From the NCBI GenBank assembly GCA_902524845.1, contig CABZEW010000013.1, positions 1 through 52,306 on the forward strand: DNA of 52,306 bases. Reading direction: 5' to 3'. Source of the stretch: an uncultured Alphaproteobacteria bacterium. Lineage in GTDB: Bacteria > Pseudomonadota > Alphaproteobacteria > Rhodobacterales > Rhodobacteraceae. Position numbers and translations under genes: made by a program. Positions 34,662 to 44,127 of this stretch are shown one piece after another (position 1 is the first letter of the stretch; each line of letters begins with the position of its first letter). A model generated the notes under the pieces. The model did not search any database. It was not told the origin of the DNA and was given only the letters and a program-made list of their open reading frames with translations.

Positions 34662-34970
34662 TCACTCTCCTATTTCTTTCTTAATTTTCTCATGGTTTTT
34701 CTTAGCTTCTGTTGTGATTAGTTTCATAAGGTTTACTATAAATTTTTTGTCGAGATCACTATCTTCTATAAGCTTTTCGAGTGTCTTAACCTGCGTTTCC
34801 TCCCTCTTTCTATCATAAGTATCAACGTTGTACTCAGCTTTAAGTAAACCTATTCTTTTTGTGACCGAAAATCTTTCTATTAGCGCGTTTACCATTATCG
34901 TGTCGAGCCTATCGACAGTACTTCTCTCATTTTTTAATAATAAATCAACATTAATTTTGTTTTTTTTCAT
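34662..34970 (-). CDS. Chorismate mutase, AroQ type
   Basis: All-helical chorismate mutase of about 102 residues that converts chorismate to prephenate. LLLKNERSTVDRLDTIMVNALIERF, VTKRIGLLKAEYN and YDRKREETQVKTLEKL carry the conserved Arg/Lys/Asp/Glu active-site residues of the AroQ alpha class. The real start is ATG 34970, 4 bases after the ffh stop; a longer frame from 35072 runs inside ffh and is not supported. Its place between ffh and rpsP is a known alphaproteobacterial arrangement. Confidence 0.9.
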   Translation of the reverse strand: MKKNKINVDLLLKNERSTVDRLDTIMVNALIERFSVTKRIGLLKAEYNVDTYDRKREETQVKTLEKLIEDSDLDKKFIVNLMKLITTEAKKNHEKIKKEIGE

Positions 34971-34974
34971 TTGA

Positions 34975-36429
34975 TTATTTTTTGAAGTTGAGTCCAGCCA
35001 GATTTGTTGGAAGTTTTGATCTAAATTGCTTTTGTAACATTTGCCCGTCAGGCAGAGATGATGTCGTGCCACCGCTCTTTCCTGACATTTGTTCCATGAA
35101 GCCTTTCAACATTCCTCTTCCGCCCATTTTTCCCATTTTTTTCATCATATCTGACATTTGCCTATGCATTTTAATTAATTTATTTAATTCAGGCACTTCT
35201 ACTCCCGCGCCAAGGGCAATTCTCTTCTTTCTACTTGCTTGAAGGAGGTTAGGAGATGTACGTTCTTTTTTAGTCATCGATTGAATTAAAGCAATCTGGC
35301 GTTTTATAACCGAGTCATCAAGAGACTTATCATCCAGATTTTTTGTAAGTTTTCCCATTCCCGGCATCATCCCCATCAAGCTTTTTAGTCCACCCATTTT
35401 CTGCATTTGCTCCAATTGGTTTTTTAAATCATTCATATTGAAAAGGCCTTTTTGAAATCGGCGCATTGATCGCTCTGCCTTTTCTGCTTCCAAAGTTTCA
35501 GAAGCTTTTTCAACTAAAGATACAATATCACCCATTCCCAAAATTCTTCTGGCAATACGATCAGGATGAAATTCTTCCAAAGCGTCTACCTTCTCCCCAG
35601 TACCTATGAATTTTATTGACCTTCCTATCGATGAAACCATTGATAAGGCTGCGCCACCTCTTCCGTCTCCATCCATTCTCGTTAGAACAACCCCAGAAAT
35701 ATTTAATCTATCGTTAAACGCGCCAGCTACATTGACTGCCTCCTGACCTGTCAACCCATCAGCTATAAGAAGTATCTCGTTAGGATTACTTAAGTCTTTG
35801 ATCTTATCGATCTCTTTCATAAGATCATCGTCTATTTGCATTCTCCCTGCAGAATCAAGGATGATCACGTCATATCCTCCCAGAGACGCTTGCTGCATCG
35901 CCCTGGAAGTAATCTGTTCAGGTGATTGATTCTTTACAATTGGCAGTGTGTCTATTGAATTACTTTTACCTAGCACCTCCAGCTGTTCCATAGCTGCTGG
36001 GCGCCTAGTGTCCAAACTGGCCATTAAAACTTTCTTTTTCTCTTTGCTTTGTAACCTCAGAGCTAGCTTTGCTGAGGTTGTAGTTTTTCCTGAGCCTTGC
36101 AATCCTACCATTAAAATTGTTGCCGGCGGATTGTCAATTTTTAGAGCATTTGATGCCTCGCTTGGACCTTCTAAGACCTTTATTAATTCATCATGAACTA
36201 TTTTAATTACTTGCTGACCAGGAGTAACTGATTTAGTGACTGCCTGTCCTCTTGCTTTTTCTCCAACAGATTTTATGAAACTTTTAGTTGTATCCAAAGA
36301 TACATCCGCTTCTAAGAGAGCAACTCTGACCTCTCGCAAAGCTGTTGATATTTCATCCTCTCTGAGCACTCCCTGCTTAGTAAGCTTTTCTAGGGCCGAA
36401 GAGAATCCTTGTGATAAAGTTTCAAACAT
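34975..36429 (-). CDS. ffh: Signal recognition particle protein Ffh
   Basis: SRP54 GTPase that binds 4.5S RNA and nascent signal sequences for co-translational targeting; 484 residues. N helical bundle, then G domain with GLQGSGKTTTSAKLAL (G1), DTRRPAAMEQL, DSAGRM (G3), TRMDGDGRGGAAL (G4), and the C-terminal Met-rich M domain (MKKMGKMGGRGMLKGFMEQM). ATG start. First gene of the minus-strand operon ffh-chorismate mutase-rpsP-rimM-trmD-rplS-rpmE; its promoter must lie in the 135-base gap to trhO. Confidence 0.97.
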   Translation of the reverse strand: MFETLSQGFSSALEKLTKQGVLREDEISTALREVRVALLEADVSLDTTKSFIKSVGEKARGQAVTKSVTPGQQVIKIVHDELIKVLEGPSEASNALKIDNPPATILMVGLQGSGKTTTSAKLALRLQSKEKKKVLMASLDTRRPAAMEQLEVLGKSNSIDTLPIVKNQSPEQITSRAMQQASLGGYDVIILDSAGRMQIDDDLMKEIDKIKDLSNPNEILLIADGLTGQEAVNVAGAFNDRLNISGVVLTRMDGDGRGGAALSMVSSIGRSIKFIGTGEKVDALEEFHPDRIARRILGMGDIVSLVEKASETLEAEKAERSMRRFQKGLFNMNDLKNQLEQMQKMGGLKSLMGMMPGMGKLTKNLDDKSLDDSVIKRQIALIQSMTKKERTSPNLLQASRKKRIALGAGVEVPELNKLIKMHRQMSDMMKKMGKMGGRGMLKGFMEQMSGKSGGTTSSLPDGQMLQKQFRSKLPTNLAGLNFKK

Positions 36430-36564
36430 TAAGACCTACTTATTGGTTGACTAAGTAATTAACAGTATTTAGCGTTTCGATACAATAAAATAAATGTTAA
36501 TAAAATAAAACACTTGTTTGCTGGCAAAAATGAAATTGGCTGGCTCGGCTTGAGTAGGACGACC

Positions 36565-37467
36565 ATGACTAAAACCATATTAACATTCTACAAATTCGTT
36601 CACTTAAAGAATCCACAAGATAAAAAGGGAAAACTGGTGTCGTTCCTTGAAGAAACTCATACAGTCGGGACAATAATACTAGGTAGCGAGGGCATTAATG
36701 GAATGTGTTCTTTAGATACAGATAAGTTAGAGCAGGTGAAGAGCTTTCTACAACGAAACTTTATGCTGACAAATTCTGACCTTAAAGAAAATGTTTCTAA
36801 TTCAAATGTGTTCAAAAAATTGAGCGTTAAGGTAAAAAAAGAAATTGTCACGCTAGGTCTTCCCAATATTAATCCAGCAGTAAGTGTAGGAACCTATATT
36901 GAACCTGAAGAATGGGATACATTTATCTCAAAAAAAGGAGTGGTTACTATCGACACTAGAAATGACTTTGAAGTAGAATTAGGTACATTTAAGGGAAGTA
37001 TAAACCCCAAAACTATCGATTTTCGTGACTTCTCAATGTGGTGGAAAGAAAAAAGTAAAACTTTTAAAGACAAGAAAATCGCAATGTTTTGCACTGGCGG
37101 GATAAGGTGTGAAAAGGCAACTAGTTTTCTTAAAAGTGAGGGGTTAAAAGAAGTTTATCATTTAAAGGGTGGTATATTGAATTATTTCGATAAAGTTGGG
37201 GATTCTGCTACATCAAAATGGAGAGGAGATTGTTTCGTTTTTGACCAACGAGTGACAGTTAATCCACGGTTAGAACCAAGTGACTATGATTTATGTCACG
37301 CATGCAGGGGTCCTTTGAGAATAGATGATAAGAAACATATGCATTATGAAAAAGGAATTTCATGCCATAATTGTTTTGGAACAAAAACTGAGAAAAAGAT
37401 ATCCTCACTAAAAGAACGAAAAAAGCAAATTGAGCTAACAAAAGATAGAATAAATAAAAATGAGTGA
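36565..37467 (+). CDS. trhO: tRNA uridine(34) hydroxylase, rhodanese-like
   Basis: Makes 5-hydroxyuridine at wobble position 34. About 300 residues: an N-terminal acylphosphatase-like domain (ILTFYKFVHL ... GSEGINGMCS), a rhodanese domain (VVTIDTRNDFEVELGTF) with the catalytic Cys176 in CTGGIRCEK, and a C-terminal pair of CxxC motifs (CHACRG, CHNCFG) likely to bind zinc. ATG 36565 matches the family start; ATG 36514 would add 17 unrelated residues. It overlaps zapE by 8 bases. Confidence 0.92.
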   Translation: MTKTILTFYKFVHLKNPQDKKGKLVSFLEETHTVGTIILGSEGINGMCSLDTDKLEQVKSFLQRNFMLTNSDLKENVSNSNVFKKLSVKVKKEIVTLGLPNINPAVSVGTYIEPEEWDTFISKKGVVTIDTRNDFEVELGTFKGSINPKTIDFRDFSMWWKEKSKTFKDKKIAMFCTGGIRCEKATSFLKSEGLKEVYHLKGGILNYFDKVGDSATSKWRGDCFVFDQRVTVNPRLEPSDYDLCHACRGPLRIDDKKHMHYEKGISCHNCFGTKTEKKISSLKERKKQIELTKDRINKNE

Positions 37468-38575
37468 TGATCAATCCCTTACAAATATTTATAACAAAAT
37501 GGTCTCAAATAATGAAATTCAGAGTAATACGTCGCAAGAAATATTGGTATCTGAGCTTGAAGAGTTAAAAAAGAAATTGGAAAACATAAAAGCACTGAAT
37601 GAATCAGCAGGAGGGCGCGTAATGTCCAAGTTTGGTTTTATTAAGACCCTTGAAAAACCTCAGGGAATTTATATTCACGGAGGTGTGGGTATAGGAAAGT
37701 CCATGCTGATGGATTTTTTTTTCAACCAATTGAACTTGGAGGGTAAAAGGAGAATCCATTTTCATGAGTTCATGAAGGTGCTTCACCGACTTATTAAAGG
37801 TGCTAGAGAGAAAAATAAAAGAGACCCAATAAAGTCGGTTGCTTCCGATTACATAAAAAACCTTCAAGTACTTTGTTTAGATGAAATGCAGATAACTGAT
37901 GTAGCGGACGCAATGATAGTTGGAAGGGTTTTCGAAGAATTCTTCAGTAAGCGATTAACTTTGGTAACTACATCAAATAGACACCCTCGCGATCTTTATA
38001 AAAATGGTCTAAACAGAAAGTTGTTTTTACCCTTCATAGATATTATGGTTTCAAATTTGAAGATAGAGAAGTTATCGGCACCGGTAGACTATAGAAAGAC
38101 AAAAATTTCAGGTAAAAAAAAATATTTTTTGAGTACTTCTGCTGAGGACACAAATCAATTTAATGAGCTCATATCTAAATTTAACTTGGAAAAGAGTCAA
38201 GGAATAAATATACAGATAAACAGCCGTGAATTCGTAATTGAGAGATTCCAGAGTGGAGTAGGTTTATTAACTTTTAACGAAATTTGTTCAATTCCTATGA
38301 GTTCCTCAGACTATCTTGAAATAATAAGTCACCTCCGTTTATTGTTTTTAGACGAGATTCCAAACCTGTCGAATGGTGGAGATGACAGTGCCAAAAGGTT
38401 TATAAATCTAATTGATAATATCTATGATAAAAAAGTAGACCTTTTATGTAGGGCAGCTGTAGTTCCTGAAAACTTATATATTTTTGGAAAAAACAAGTTT
38501 GAATTCCAGAGAACGGTTTCGAGGCTCTTTGAAATGCAATCCCTTAATTGGCCTGTTAAGGGAACAACCTGTTAG
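37460..38575 (+). CDS. zapE: Cell division protein ZapE (AFG1-like ATPase)
   Basis: Cytoplasmic ATPase of the AFG1/ZapE family, 371 residues. Walker A GGVGIGKSMLMDFFF, FHEFMKVLHRLI, Walker B VLCLDEMQITDVADAM, sensor TTSNRHPRDLYKNGLNR and the C-terminal SRLFEMQS are all family marks. In E. coli it acts at the Z-ring; its mitochondrial homologue handles respiratory-chain turnover. ATG start inside the end of trhO. Its stop overlaps the stop of convergent rnr by 4 bases. Confidence 0.92.
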   Translation: MSDDQSLTNIYNKMVSNNEIQSNTSQEILVSELEELKKKLENIKALNESAGGRVMSKFGFIKTLEKPQGIYIHGGVGIGKSMLMDFFFNQLNLEGKRRIHFHEFMKVLHRLIKGAREKNKRDPIKSVASDYIKNLQVLCLDEMQITDVADAMIVGRVFEEFFSKRLTLVTTSNRHPRDLYKNGLNRKLFLPFIDIMVSNLKIEKLSAPVDYRKTKISGKKKYFLSTSAEDTNQFNELISKFNLEKSQGINIQINSREFVIERFQSGVGLLTFNEICSIPMSSSDYLEIISHLRLLFLDEIPNLSNGGDDSAKRFINLIDNIYDKKVDLLCRAAVVPENLYIFGKNKFEFQRTVSRLFEMQSLNWPVKGTTC

Positions 38576-40479
38576 ACTGAGAAGTTGATAGCCCCATTAA
38601 ATGGCAGCGCTGATACTACTTTTACCCGAATAGAATGCCCGGTGGACAGTTCAATTTCCGCTTTTCTTAGGTTTTTATGGTTTGACATAAATCTTTTCTT
38701 ACCTCTATTCAATTTTAAATCTTTCTTTAATAACACACCCTCAATGGGGAACTTGTCTAGTTTTATAAATATGCAGAAGCGAGAAGTCCCTACAATTACA
38801 CCATCAAAATACTCATTAATGTAATTAGATATAAATAGAGCTGAATAGCGGTCTACGGTATCTCTTTCGGCCCCGACTGATTTTTTTTCGGACTCGTTGA
38901 CAAGTTGGCATATTACCTTTTGATTTTGCTCAAAGGTGGGTTCAGCCAACTCCCATTTTAAAGCGAAAGCTAATGATCGGTGTATAGTAAGATCCGCATA
39001 TCTTCTTATTGGAGAGGTAAAATGACAATATGAGGGAAGGTTTAGTCCAAAATGGCCATAGTCTTTTTCAGAATATTTTGCTTTCGGTAATATCCTTAAT
39101 ACAAAATTACTAATCAATTTTTTTTTCTTAACATCTCTGCAGCGATCAACCAACTTGTTAAGAGAACATGAGGTTGCCTGTCTTTCTCTAATTTCTGGTA
39201 GATCGTTATATCTCATAAGCATATTCAGGTCTTTCAGAGCCTGTTTTTCGGGTGGTCTATGTTCTCGGGAAATGTATTTGGTCGTTGATTGGGTCAGAGT
39301 TTCCGATACGCATAAGTTAGCTAGTATCATCATCATCTCTATAAGGTAATTACTTCTTAAACTCGTTTTTTCATAGAGATCTACTGGATTCCCTTCGTCA
39401 GAAATTACAACCTTTTTCTCAGCTAAATTTAAATTTAAGCGATTGTTTAATAATGGTGATTGCTGCAGTATATCGAATGCTTTTCTATATTCACTAAATC
39501 TATTTCTTGTTTTGTCTTGTGCTAAATATGCTTCAAAGTTCTCATAGGAGTAATTTTTCTTAACAGTGATGAGGCCTCTTATGAATTCATGCTTTATCTT
39601 TTCCCCCTTGTAATCCAATTTTATTTTGACGACTATAGCCTTTTTTGGCGTGCATGCCTTTAGTGAACAGAGACTGTTGCTTAAATCCTCTGGAAGCATA
39701 GGAATAACTTTATTGGGGAAATATGTTGAGTTTCCTCTTTTCAAGGCCTCTTCATCAATAATAGATTTTGGTTTAACAAAAAATGACACATCAGCAATGC
39801 CGACATATAAATCTATTCCTCCGCGATTACCTACAGAGTTATCTTCTTCTATAAAAATAGCATCATCTAAGTCCTTTGCGTCATCAGGGTCTATTGTAAT
39901 AAAAGGCTTTTCTATTTGGTATTCATTTTTAGTAAATCTATGGCTTTCAAATATTTTTCTTGCTTCGTGAATTATCTTCTTTGGAAAAACCTCCCGTAGG
40001 TCCCACTCGATCGCAGCAATTCTGGAGTAACTACTAGTGCAATCAATCGAGCCAAAAATATGGAAATCATGAATTTTATACTTCTTTGGAAGCGTTGATG
40101 ATTTACCTAATTCAAAATACCCAAATTTCCGATTTATGTTTTCTCCATTTTTTAACGGCGCTACTCTAATTGGTTTACTACCTTTATTTGAAAACAGAGC
40201 CACTGTTGAATTTCTTTGATCGTGTAAATAAACGCCAAAGATATAGTTTTTTGGATACTTAATTCTCTTTAAAATTGTCAACTCTGTGTTTGTTTCCGTC
40301 GACTTTTTGATGAAAACTTCCACAAGGTCACCGATGTGTAAGTTATTTATGCTTAATCCACTGTATAAATACTCAATTGGTGTTCCGCTCTCTGAGCCAC
40401 TCAGAGTTACCCTGTGAATAGGGTCAATACTTGTAATTGCTAAGATCTTTTTCGATTTATGTTGTAAAGATTTGTAAAT
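38572..40479 (-). CDS. rnr: Ribonuclease R, lacking the N-terminal winged helix and a standard start codon
   Basis: 3'-5' exoribonuclease. RNB catalytic domain with ITIDPDDAKDLDDAIFI, DLYVGIADVSFFVK, NSTYFPNKVIPMLPE and HFTSPIRRYADLTIHR, then a C-terminal S1 domain ending at the S1 fold. The first standard start is GTG 40323, but the frame stays open to 40542, inside the topA coding region. About 50 residues upstream of that GTG (KILAITSIDPIHRVTLSG ... LHIGDLVEVFIKK) look like the normal cold-shock domain. No ATG, GTG or TTG precedes them. I draw the gene from the ATT overlapping the topA stop; -1 slippage from topA is an alternative. The usual winged-helix domain is missing. Confidence 0.85.
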   Translation of the reverse strand: MYKSLQHKSKKILAITSIDPIHRVTLSGSESGTPIEYLYSGLSINNLHIGDLVEVFIKKSTETNTELTILKRIKYPKNYIFGVYLHDQRNSTVALFSNKGSKPIRVAPLKNGENINRKFGYFELGKSSTLPKKYKIHDFHIFGSIDCTSSYSRIAAIEWDLREVFPKKIIHEARKIFESHRFTKNEYQIEKPFITIDPDDAKDLDDAIFIEEDNSVGNRGGIDLYVGIADVSFFVKPKSIIDEEALKRGNSTYFPNKVIPMLPEDLSNSLCSLKACTPKKAIVVKIKLDYKGEKIKHEFIRGLITVKKNYSYENFEAYLAQDKTRNRFSEYRKAFDILQQSPLLNNRLNLNLAEKKVVISDEGNPVDLYEKTSLRSNYLIEMMMILANLCVSETLTQSTTKYISREHRPPEKQALKDLNMLMRYNDLPEIRERQATSCSLNKLVDRCRDVKKKKLISNFVLRILPKAKYSEKDYGHFGLNLPSYCHFTSPIRRYADLTIHRSLAFALKWELAEPTFEQNQKVICQLVNESEKKSVGAERDTVDRYSALFISNYINEYFDGVIVGTSRFCIFIKLDKFPIEGVLLKKDLKLNRGKKRFMSNHKNLRKAEIELSTGHSIRVKVVSALPFNGAINFSV

Positions 40480-42953
40480 TATTTTTTTCTTTTTGTATCT
40501 AGAAGAGCAATACCGTCTTCGAGTGTAAGAGATTGAACAGACTTATCTTTTGGTATAGTGACATTAAGTTTATTCCATTTTATATAGTCACCATAGCGTC
40601 CTGACATAATCTTTATTTCTTCGCCTTCTGGGTGAGAACCCAAAACCTTTAACTCTTTGCTTGCCCTTCCACCCTTATTGTTTTTCTTTTCCGCCGCCTC
40701 TACTAATAACTCAACAGCTCTATTCATTCCAATTGAAAAAACCTCTTCAAAATCCTTCATGTTCGCATAAATTTTTCCATGTTTGATGTATGGACCATAG
40801 GGACCAATTGCAGCAATAACTTCAGACTGATCCTCCGGATGCAAGCCAAGGTTTCTTGGAAGTTCTAAAAGTTGTCTTGCTTTTTCAAGTGTAAGCTCGT
40901 TCAAGGTGTAATGCTTGGGTATCGCAGCTCGCTTTGGTTTGTCTGAACCTTCATAAGAAATCTCAAGATATGGTCCATAGCGCCCATTTTTCAGAAATAT
41001 GTCATTTCCATTGCCATCTTTACCAATGGGTTCTTCTTGAGCTACTAACCCATCGGGGTTTATTTGTGAATTAGCATTTAGGGGTCTAGAGTATTTACAA
41101 TCAGGATATGATGAACATCCTATAAAGGCTCCACTCTTTGACAACTTAATTCCTAGTTCACCCTTATTGCATGCAGAACACTTTTTATGAATTTTTCCAG
41201 ATCCATCATCAAAAAGATAGTTAGCTAATTTTTCATTGAGGTTATCCAGTACCTCGGTAATACTAAAGCTCATTGCGTAGTCAACAGATTGAGAGAGCTC
41301 CTCCCAAAAACTTCTAATAACCTCTTTCCAACGTTTTTCACCACTGGAAATGTCGTCCAAGTTTTCTTCGAGCTTAGCCGTGTAGTCGTATTCTATATAT
41401 TTATTAAAATAAGCCTCTAGAAAAAAATTTAAAAGTCGGCCTGTATCTTCGGGCACAAGCCTGTTTTTATCTTTTTTTACATAATTCCTCTCTTGGATTT
41501 TGGAGATAATAGAAGCGTATGTTGAAGGCCTCCCTATCCCCTCTTCTTCAAGACGCTTTATCAATGACGCCTCATTAAATCTTGGTGGGGGTTCAGTGAA
41601 ATGTTGTTCTTTGTTAATTTTCTCCAATTTCATCATTGATTTTTCTTTTAAGTCAGGAATTCTTCTCTCTTCATCTTCTTTCTTCGCGTCTTGAAATATT
41701 TTTAAGTGCCCCTCAAAGATTACAACCTGACCCGACATTCTAAATTGAGCACTGTTGCACAAGGAGGAAATCAAAACGGTCGTTTGCAATACCTCTGCCG
41801 CTCTGGATTGAGAGGCCAGTGCTCTTCTCCATATTAATGTGTACAACTCTAATTCAGCTTTGTTTAAGCTTTTCGACTTTTCTGGGGTTTGGGAAAAATC
41901 CGTGGGTCTGATACACTCATGCGCTTCTTGTGCATTCTTTGCTTTATTTTTAAACACTCGCGGTTTTTCGGGTAAAAAGTCTTTGCCCAGAGAGCTAGAA
42001 ATTTGCTTTCTAGCGCTGGTAATACCTTCGGGAGCCATCTCAATTCCGTCTGTACGCATGTATGTTATCAGCCCAGCCTCATAAAGCTTCTGGGCTGTAG
42101 ACATGACATCTCTAGGGCTAACTTTTAGATTCGTGCTTGCAGATTGTTGCAAGGTCGATGTAGTGAATGGCGCATAAGGGTTACGATTTCTTTTCTGACT
42201 GTTCACTGACGTGACCTGGTATTCTTTTTGCTCGAGAGCATCTACAGTTATGGTCGTTCTTTTGGAATCGCGGAATGAAAACCTCTCAACTTTTTCATCC
42301 TCTATTCGAGATAGATTTGCCTGAATAATGCTATCGTTTTCGTCTTTAAAGTCAGCTGAGATGGTCCAATACTCTTCCGATTTGAACTTTTCTATTTCAA
42401 TTTCTCTATCTACCACAAGCCTCAACGCGGGTGATTGAACGCGACCAGCTGATTTTGCAGCCCCTCTTAATCTTTGCCAAAGCACTGGAGAGATATTAAA
42501 ACCCATAAGATAATCTAATGAATTTCTTGCAAGATATGCTTCGACTAAATCGGTATCTAGTTCTCTTGGGCTTTCAATAGCTGATAAGATAGCATTTTTT
42601 GTGATCGCGTTAAACACTACCCGTTCTACAGCAATATCTGCTTTAAGTGCTTTCTTATTTTTCAATATTTCAAGAATATGCCATGAAATCGCTTCGCCTT
42701 CCCTGTCTGGGTCAGTTGCTAAGATGAGCTTTGAGCTTGACTTCAAAGCTTTAACGATTTCATCTAAATGTTTTTTGCTTTTTGTATCAATCTCCCATTT
42801 CGGGTTGAAATCGTTCTCAACATCAATTGAACCATTTTTTTTGGGTAAATTCCTAACGTGGCCATATGATGCAAGAACTTTGTATTGGTTTCCCAAATAC
42901 TTATTGATTGTCTTTGCTTTTGCTGGCGACTCTACAATTACAACGTTAGTCAT
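40479..42953 (-). CDS. topA: DNA topoisomerase I
   Basis: Relaxes negative supercoils; 824 residues. TOPRIM at the N-terminus (VVIVESPAKAKTI, DPDREGEAISWH), active-site Tyr in GLITYMRTDG, the cleft with GRVQSPALRLV, one C4 zinc ribbon (CSACNKG ... CSSYPDC), and C-terminal repeats of the GRYGPYLE / GPYGPYIKHGK / GRYGDYIKW type. It ends in TKRKK without the long Lys/Ala-rich tail common in relatives. The last sense codons, AGA AAA AAA, followed by TAA make an A-AAA-AAA heptamer. Confidence 0.96.
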   Translation of the reverse strand: MTNVVIVESPAKAKTINKYLGNQYKVLASYGHVRNLPKKNGSIDVENDFNPKWEIDTKSKKHLDEIVKALKSSSKLILATDPDREGEAISWHILEILKNKKALKADIAVERVVFNAITKNAILSAIESPRELDTDLVEAYLARNSLDYLMGFNISPVLWQRLRGAAKSAGRVQSPALRLVVDREIEIEKFKSEEYWTISADFKDENDSIIQANLSRIEDEKVERFSFRDSKRTTITVDALEQKEYQVTSVNSQKRNRNPYAPFTTSTLQQSASTNLKVSPRDVMSTAQKLYEAGLITYMRTDGIEMAPEGITSARKQISSSLGKDFLPEKPRVFKNKAKNAQEAHECIRPTDFSQTPEKSKSLNKAELELYTLIWRRALASQSRAAEVLQTTVLISSLCNSAQFRMSGQVVIFEGHLKIFQDAKKEDEERRIPDLKEKSMMKLEKINKEQHFTEPPPRFNEASLIKRLEEEGIGRPSTYASIISKIQERNYVKKDKNRLVPEDTGRLLNFFLEAYFNKYIEYDYTAKLEENLDDISSGEKRWKEVIRSFWEELSQSVDYAMSFSITEVLDNLNEKLANYLFDDGSGKIHKKCSACNKGELGIKLSKSGAFIGCSSYPDCKYSRPLNANSQINPDGLVAQEEPIGKDGNGNDIFLKNGRYGPYLEISYEGSDKPKRAAIPKHYTLNELTLEKARQLLELPRNLGLHPEDQSEVIAAIGPYGPYIKHGKIYANMKDFEEVFSIGMNRAVELLVEAAEKKNNKGGRASKELKVLGSHPEGEEIKIMSGRYGDYIKWNKLNVTIPKDKSVQSLTLEDGIALLDTKRKK
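40482..40488 (-). promoter_or_regulatory. Candidate -1 slippery heptamer at the topA stop
   Basis: Seven A residues on the minus strand, read A-AAA-AAA in the topA frame and followed at once by the TAA stop. A -1 slip here would continue as ATA ATT TAC into the open frame that codes for the conserved start of RNase R. Whether it is used is unknown. Confidence 0.4.
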
Positions 42954-43201
42954 GTAAATTCCTAATAGTTTTGTTTTAAATCTTATCCAATGTTGATCTT
43001 GTCAATCTTTTTTTTTTAAAATTGAGTAACATCGAATTTGTTGCGACGATTTATCCATAAAAAAAGTTTGAAATTAAGAGCGAAAATTTTTAGCCTAAGG
43101 ACAGCATTATAGCAAGTTTTGTGGTAGATTTTTACAAAATGTAAGCTATATATATGTTAACGCGCAATGTTGCGAACAGAAAACTATGGTCAGGGGGTCT
43201 T
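42954..43201. promoter_or_regulatory. Divergent control region between topA and coxB
   Basis: About 248 bases with no ORF, the longest gap in the window. On the minus strand TTGACA (43005-43000) is a perfect -35 for topA, but no convincing -10 follows at 16-18 bases. A T10 run lies at 43008-43017. On the plus strand AGGGGG at 43192-43197 is the coxB ribosome-binding site. No hairpin or riboswitch was recognised. Confidence 0.35.
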
Positions 43202-44095
43202 ATGAATAGTTTTTTCCGATGTTTTTTGAAAATTTTTATGGCACCTGTGGCCACCTTTTTTTTAACAGGTTTTGGTTCTCTACTACTGGCTAACGACGGA
43301 TTGGACAAAGATCTTCCAGTTATAGGAAAACCGATCCCTAATGGAATAAATTTTCAACCTCCAGTTACAGAGTTAGCGCGAGACATACAGTGGCTAGACA
43401 ATGTTCTATTGGTTATTATAACGCTTATATCAATATTTGTTAGTGCGCTTCTTATTTGGGTTTTTATTCGATATAACCGAAAAGCAAACCCAACACCATC
43501 GTCTACTACCCACAATACACCTATTGAGATTTTGTGGACAGTAATTCCAGTATTCATATTGGTGGGTATTGGGATTATTTCATTGCCCATATTGCTCAAA
43601 CAGCTAAGAATTCCAGAAAGTGATGTCGTTATCAAGGCCACTGGCGCCCAGTGGTATTGGTCGTACGATTACCCTCAGCATGATTTTTCATTCGACTCAG
43701 TAATGCTCGAAAAAGAAGAGTTGGAGAAGTTTGGATACTCACAGGATGAATATTTGCTGGCTACGGATAATCCAGTGGTTGTGCCTGTTAACAAAAATAT
43801 TACTGTTCAAGTTACTGCGTCGGATGTAATTCACGCGTGGAAAATTATGTCTTTTGGAGTGCATCAAGATGGTGTGCCAGGACGTTTAGCCGAGCTTTGG
43901 TTTAAGCCTGAGAAAGAAGGAGTATATTTTGGTCAATGCTCAGAGTTATGCGGCTTGAATCATTCCTATATGCCAATAGTAGTTAAGGTTGTCAGCCAGG
44001 AGGAATATGAGGCGTGGCTCGATAGATCTGTCGAGAAGTTTGCGAGTATAAGCGGCGATAGACAGAAAACCATCGCGCTAGCCGAAAAAAACTAA
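43202..44095 (+). CDS. coxB: Cytochrome c oxidase subunit II
   Basis: Binuclear CuA subunit of an aa3-type oxidase; about 297 residues. A signal-like N-terminus is followed by two membrane helices (about 66-95 and 110-135). The periplasmic cupredoxin domain holds all CuA ligands: His211 in DVIHAWK, then Cys246, Cys250, His254 and Met257 in [23 protein letters not shown] is the electron-entry region. ATG 43202 has AGGGGG upstream; ATG 43154 would add 16 residues. coxA is not in this cluster, as in Rhodobacter. Confidence 0.93.
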   Translation: MNSFFRCFLKIFMAPVATFFLTGFGSLLLANDGLDKDLPVIGKPIPNGINFQPPVTELARDIQWLDNVLLVIITLISIFVSALLIWVFIRYNRKANPTPSSTTHNTPIEILWTVIPVFILVGIGIISLPILLKQLRIPESDVVIKATGAQWYWSYDYPQHDFSFDSVMLEKEELEKFGYSQDEYLLATDNPVVVPVNKNITVQVTASDVIHAWKIMSFGVHQDGVPGRLAELWFKPEKEGVYFGQCSELCGLNHSYMPIVVKVVSQEEYEAWLDRSVEKFASISGDRQKTIALAEKN

Positions 44096-44127
44096 TAGCC
44101 AAGCCCTGATTAGAAAGGTTGTTTTAG

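Noticed and set aside
36430-36564. Short direct repeats of AATAAAATAAA between ffh and trhO as a regulatory array
   Set aside because: Only two copies, low complexity, no spacing pattern; likely base-composition noise.
40479-40542. topA C-terminus read as part of an intact fused ORF with rnr in the same frame
   Set aside because: As given, topA stops at TAA 40481-40479 and rnr is in the -1 frame, so a continuous ORF is not present without slippage or an indel.
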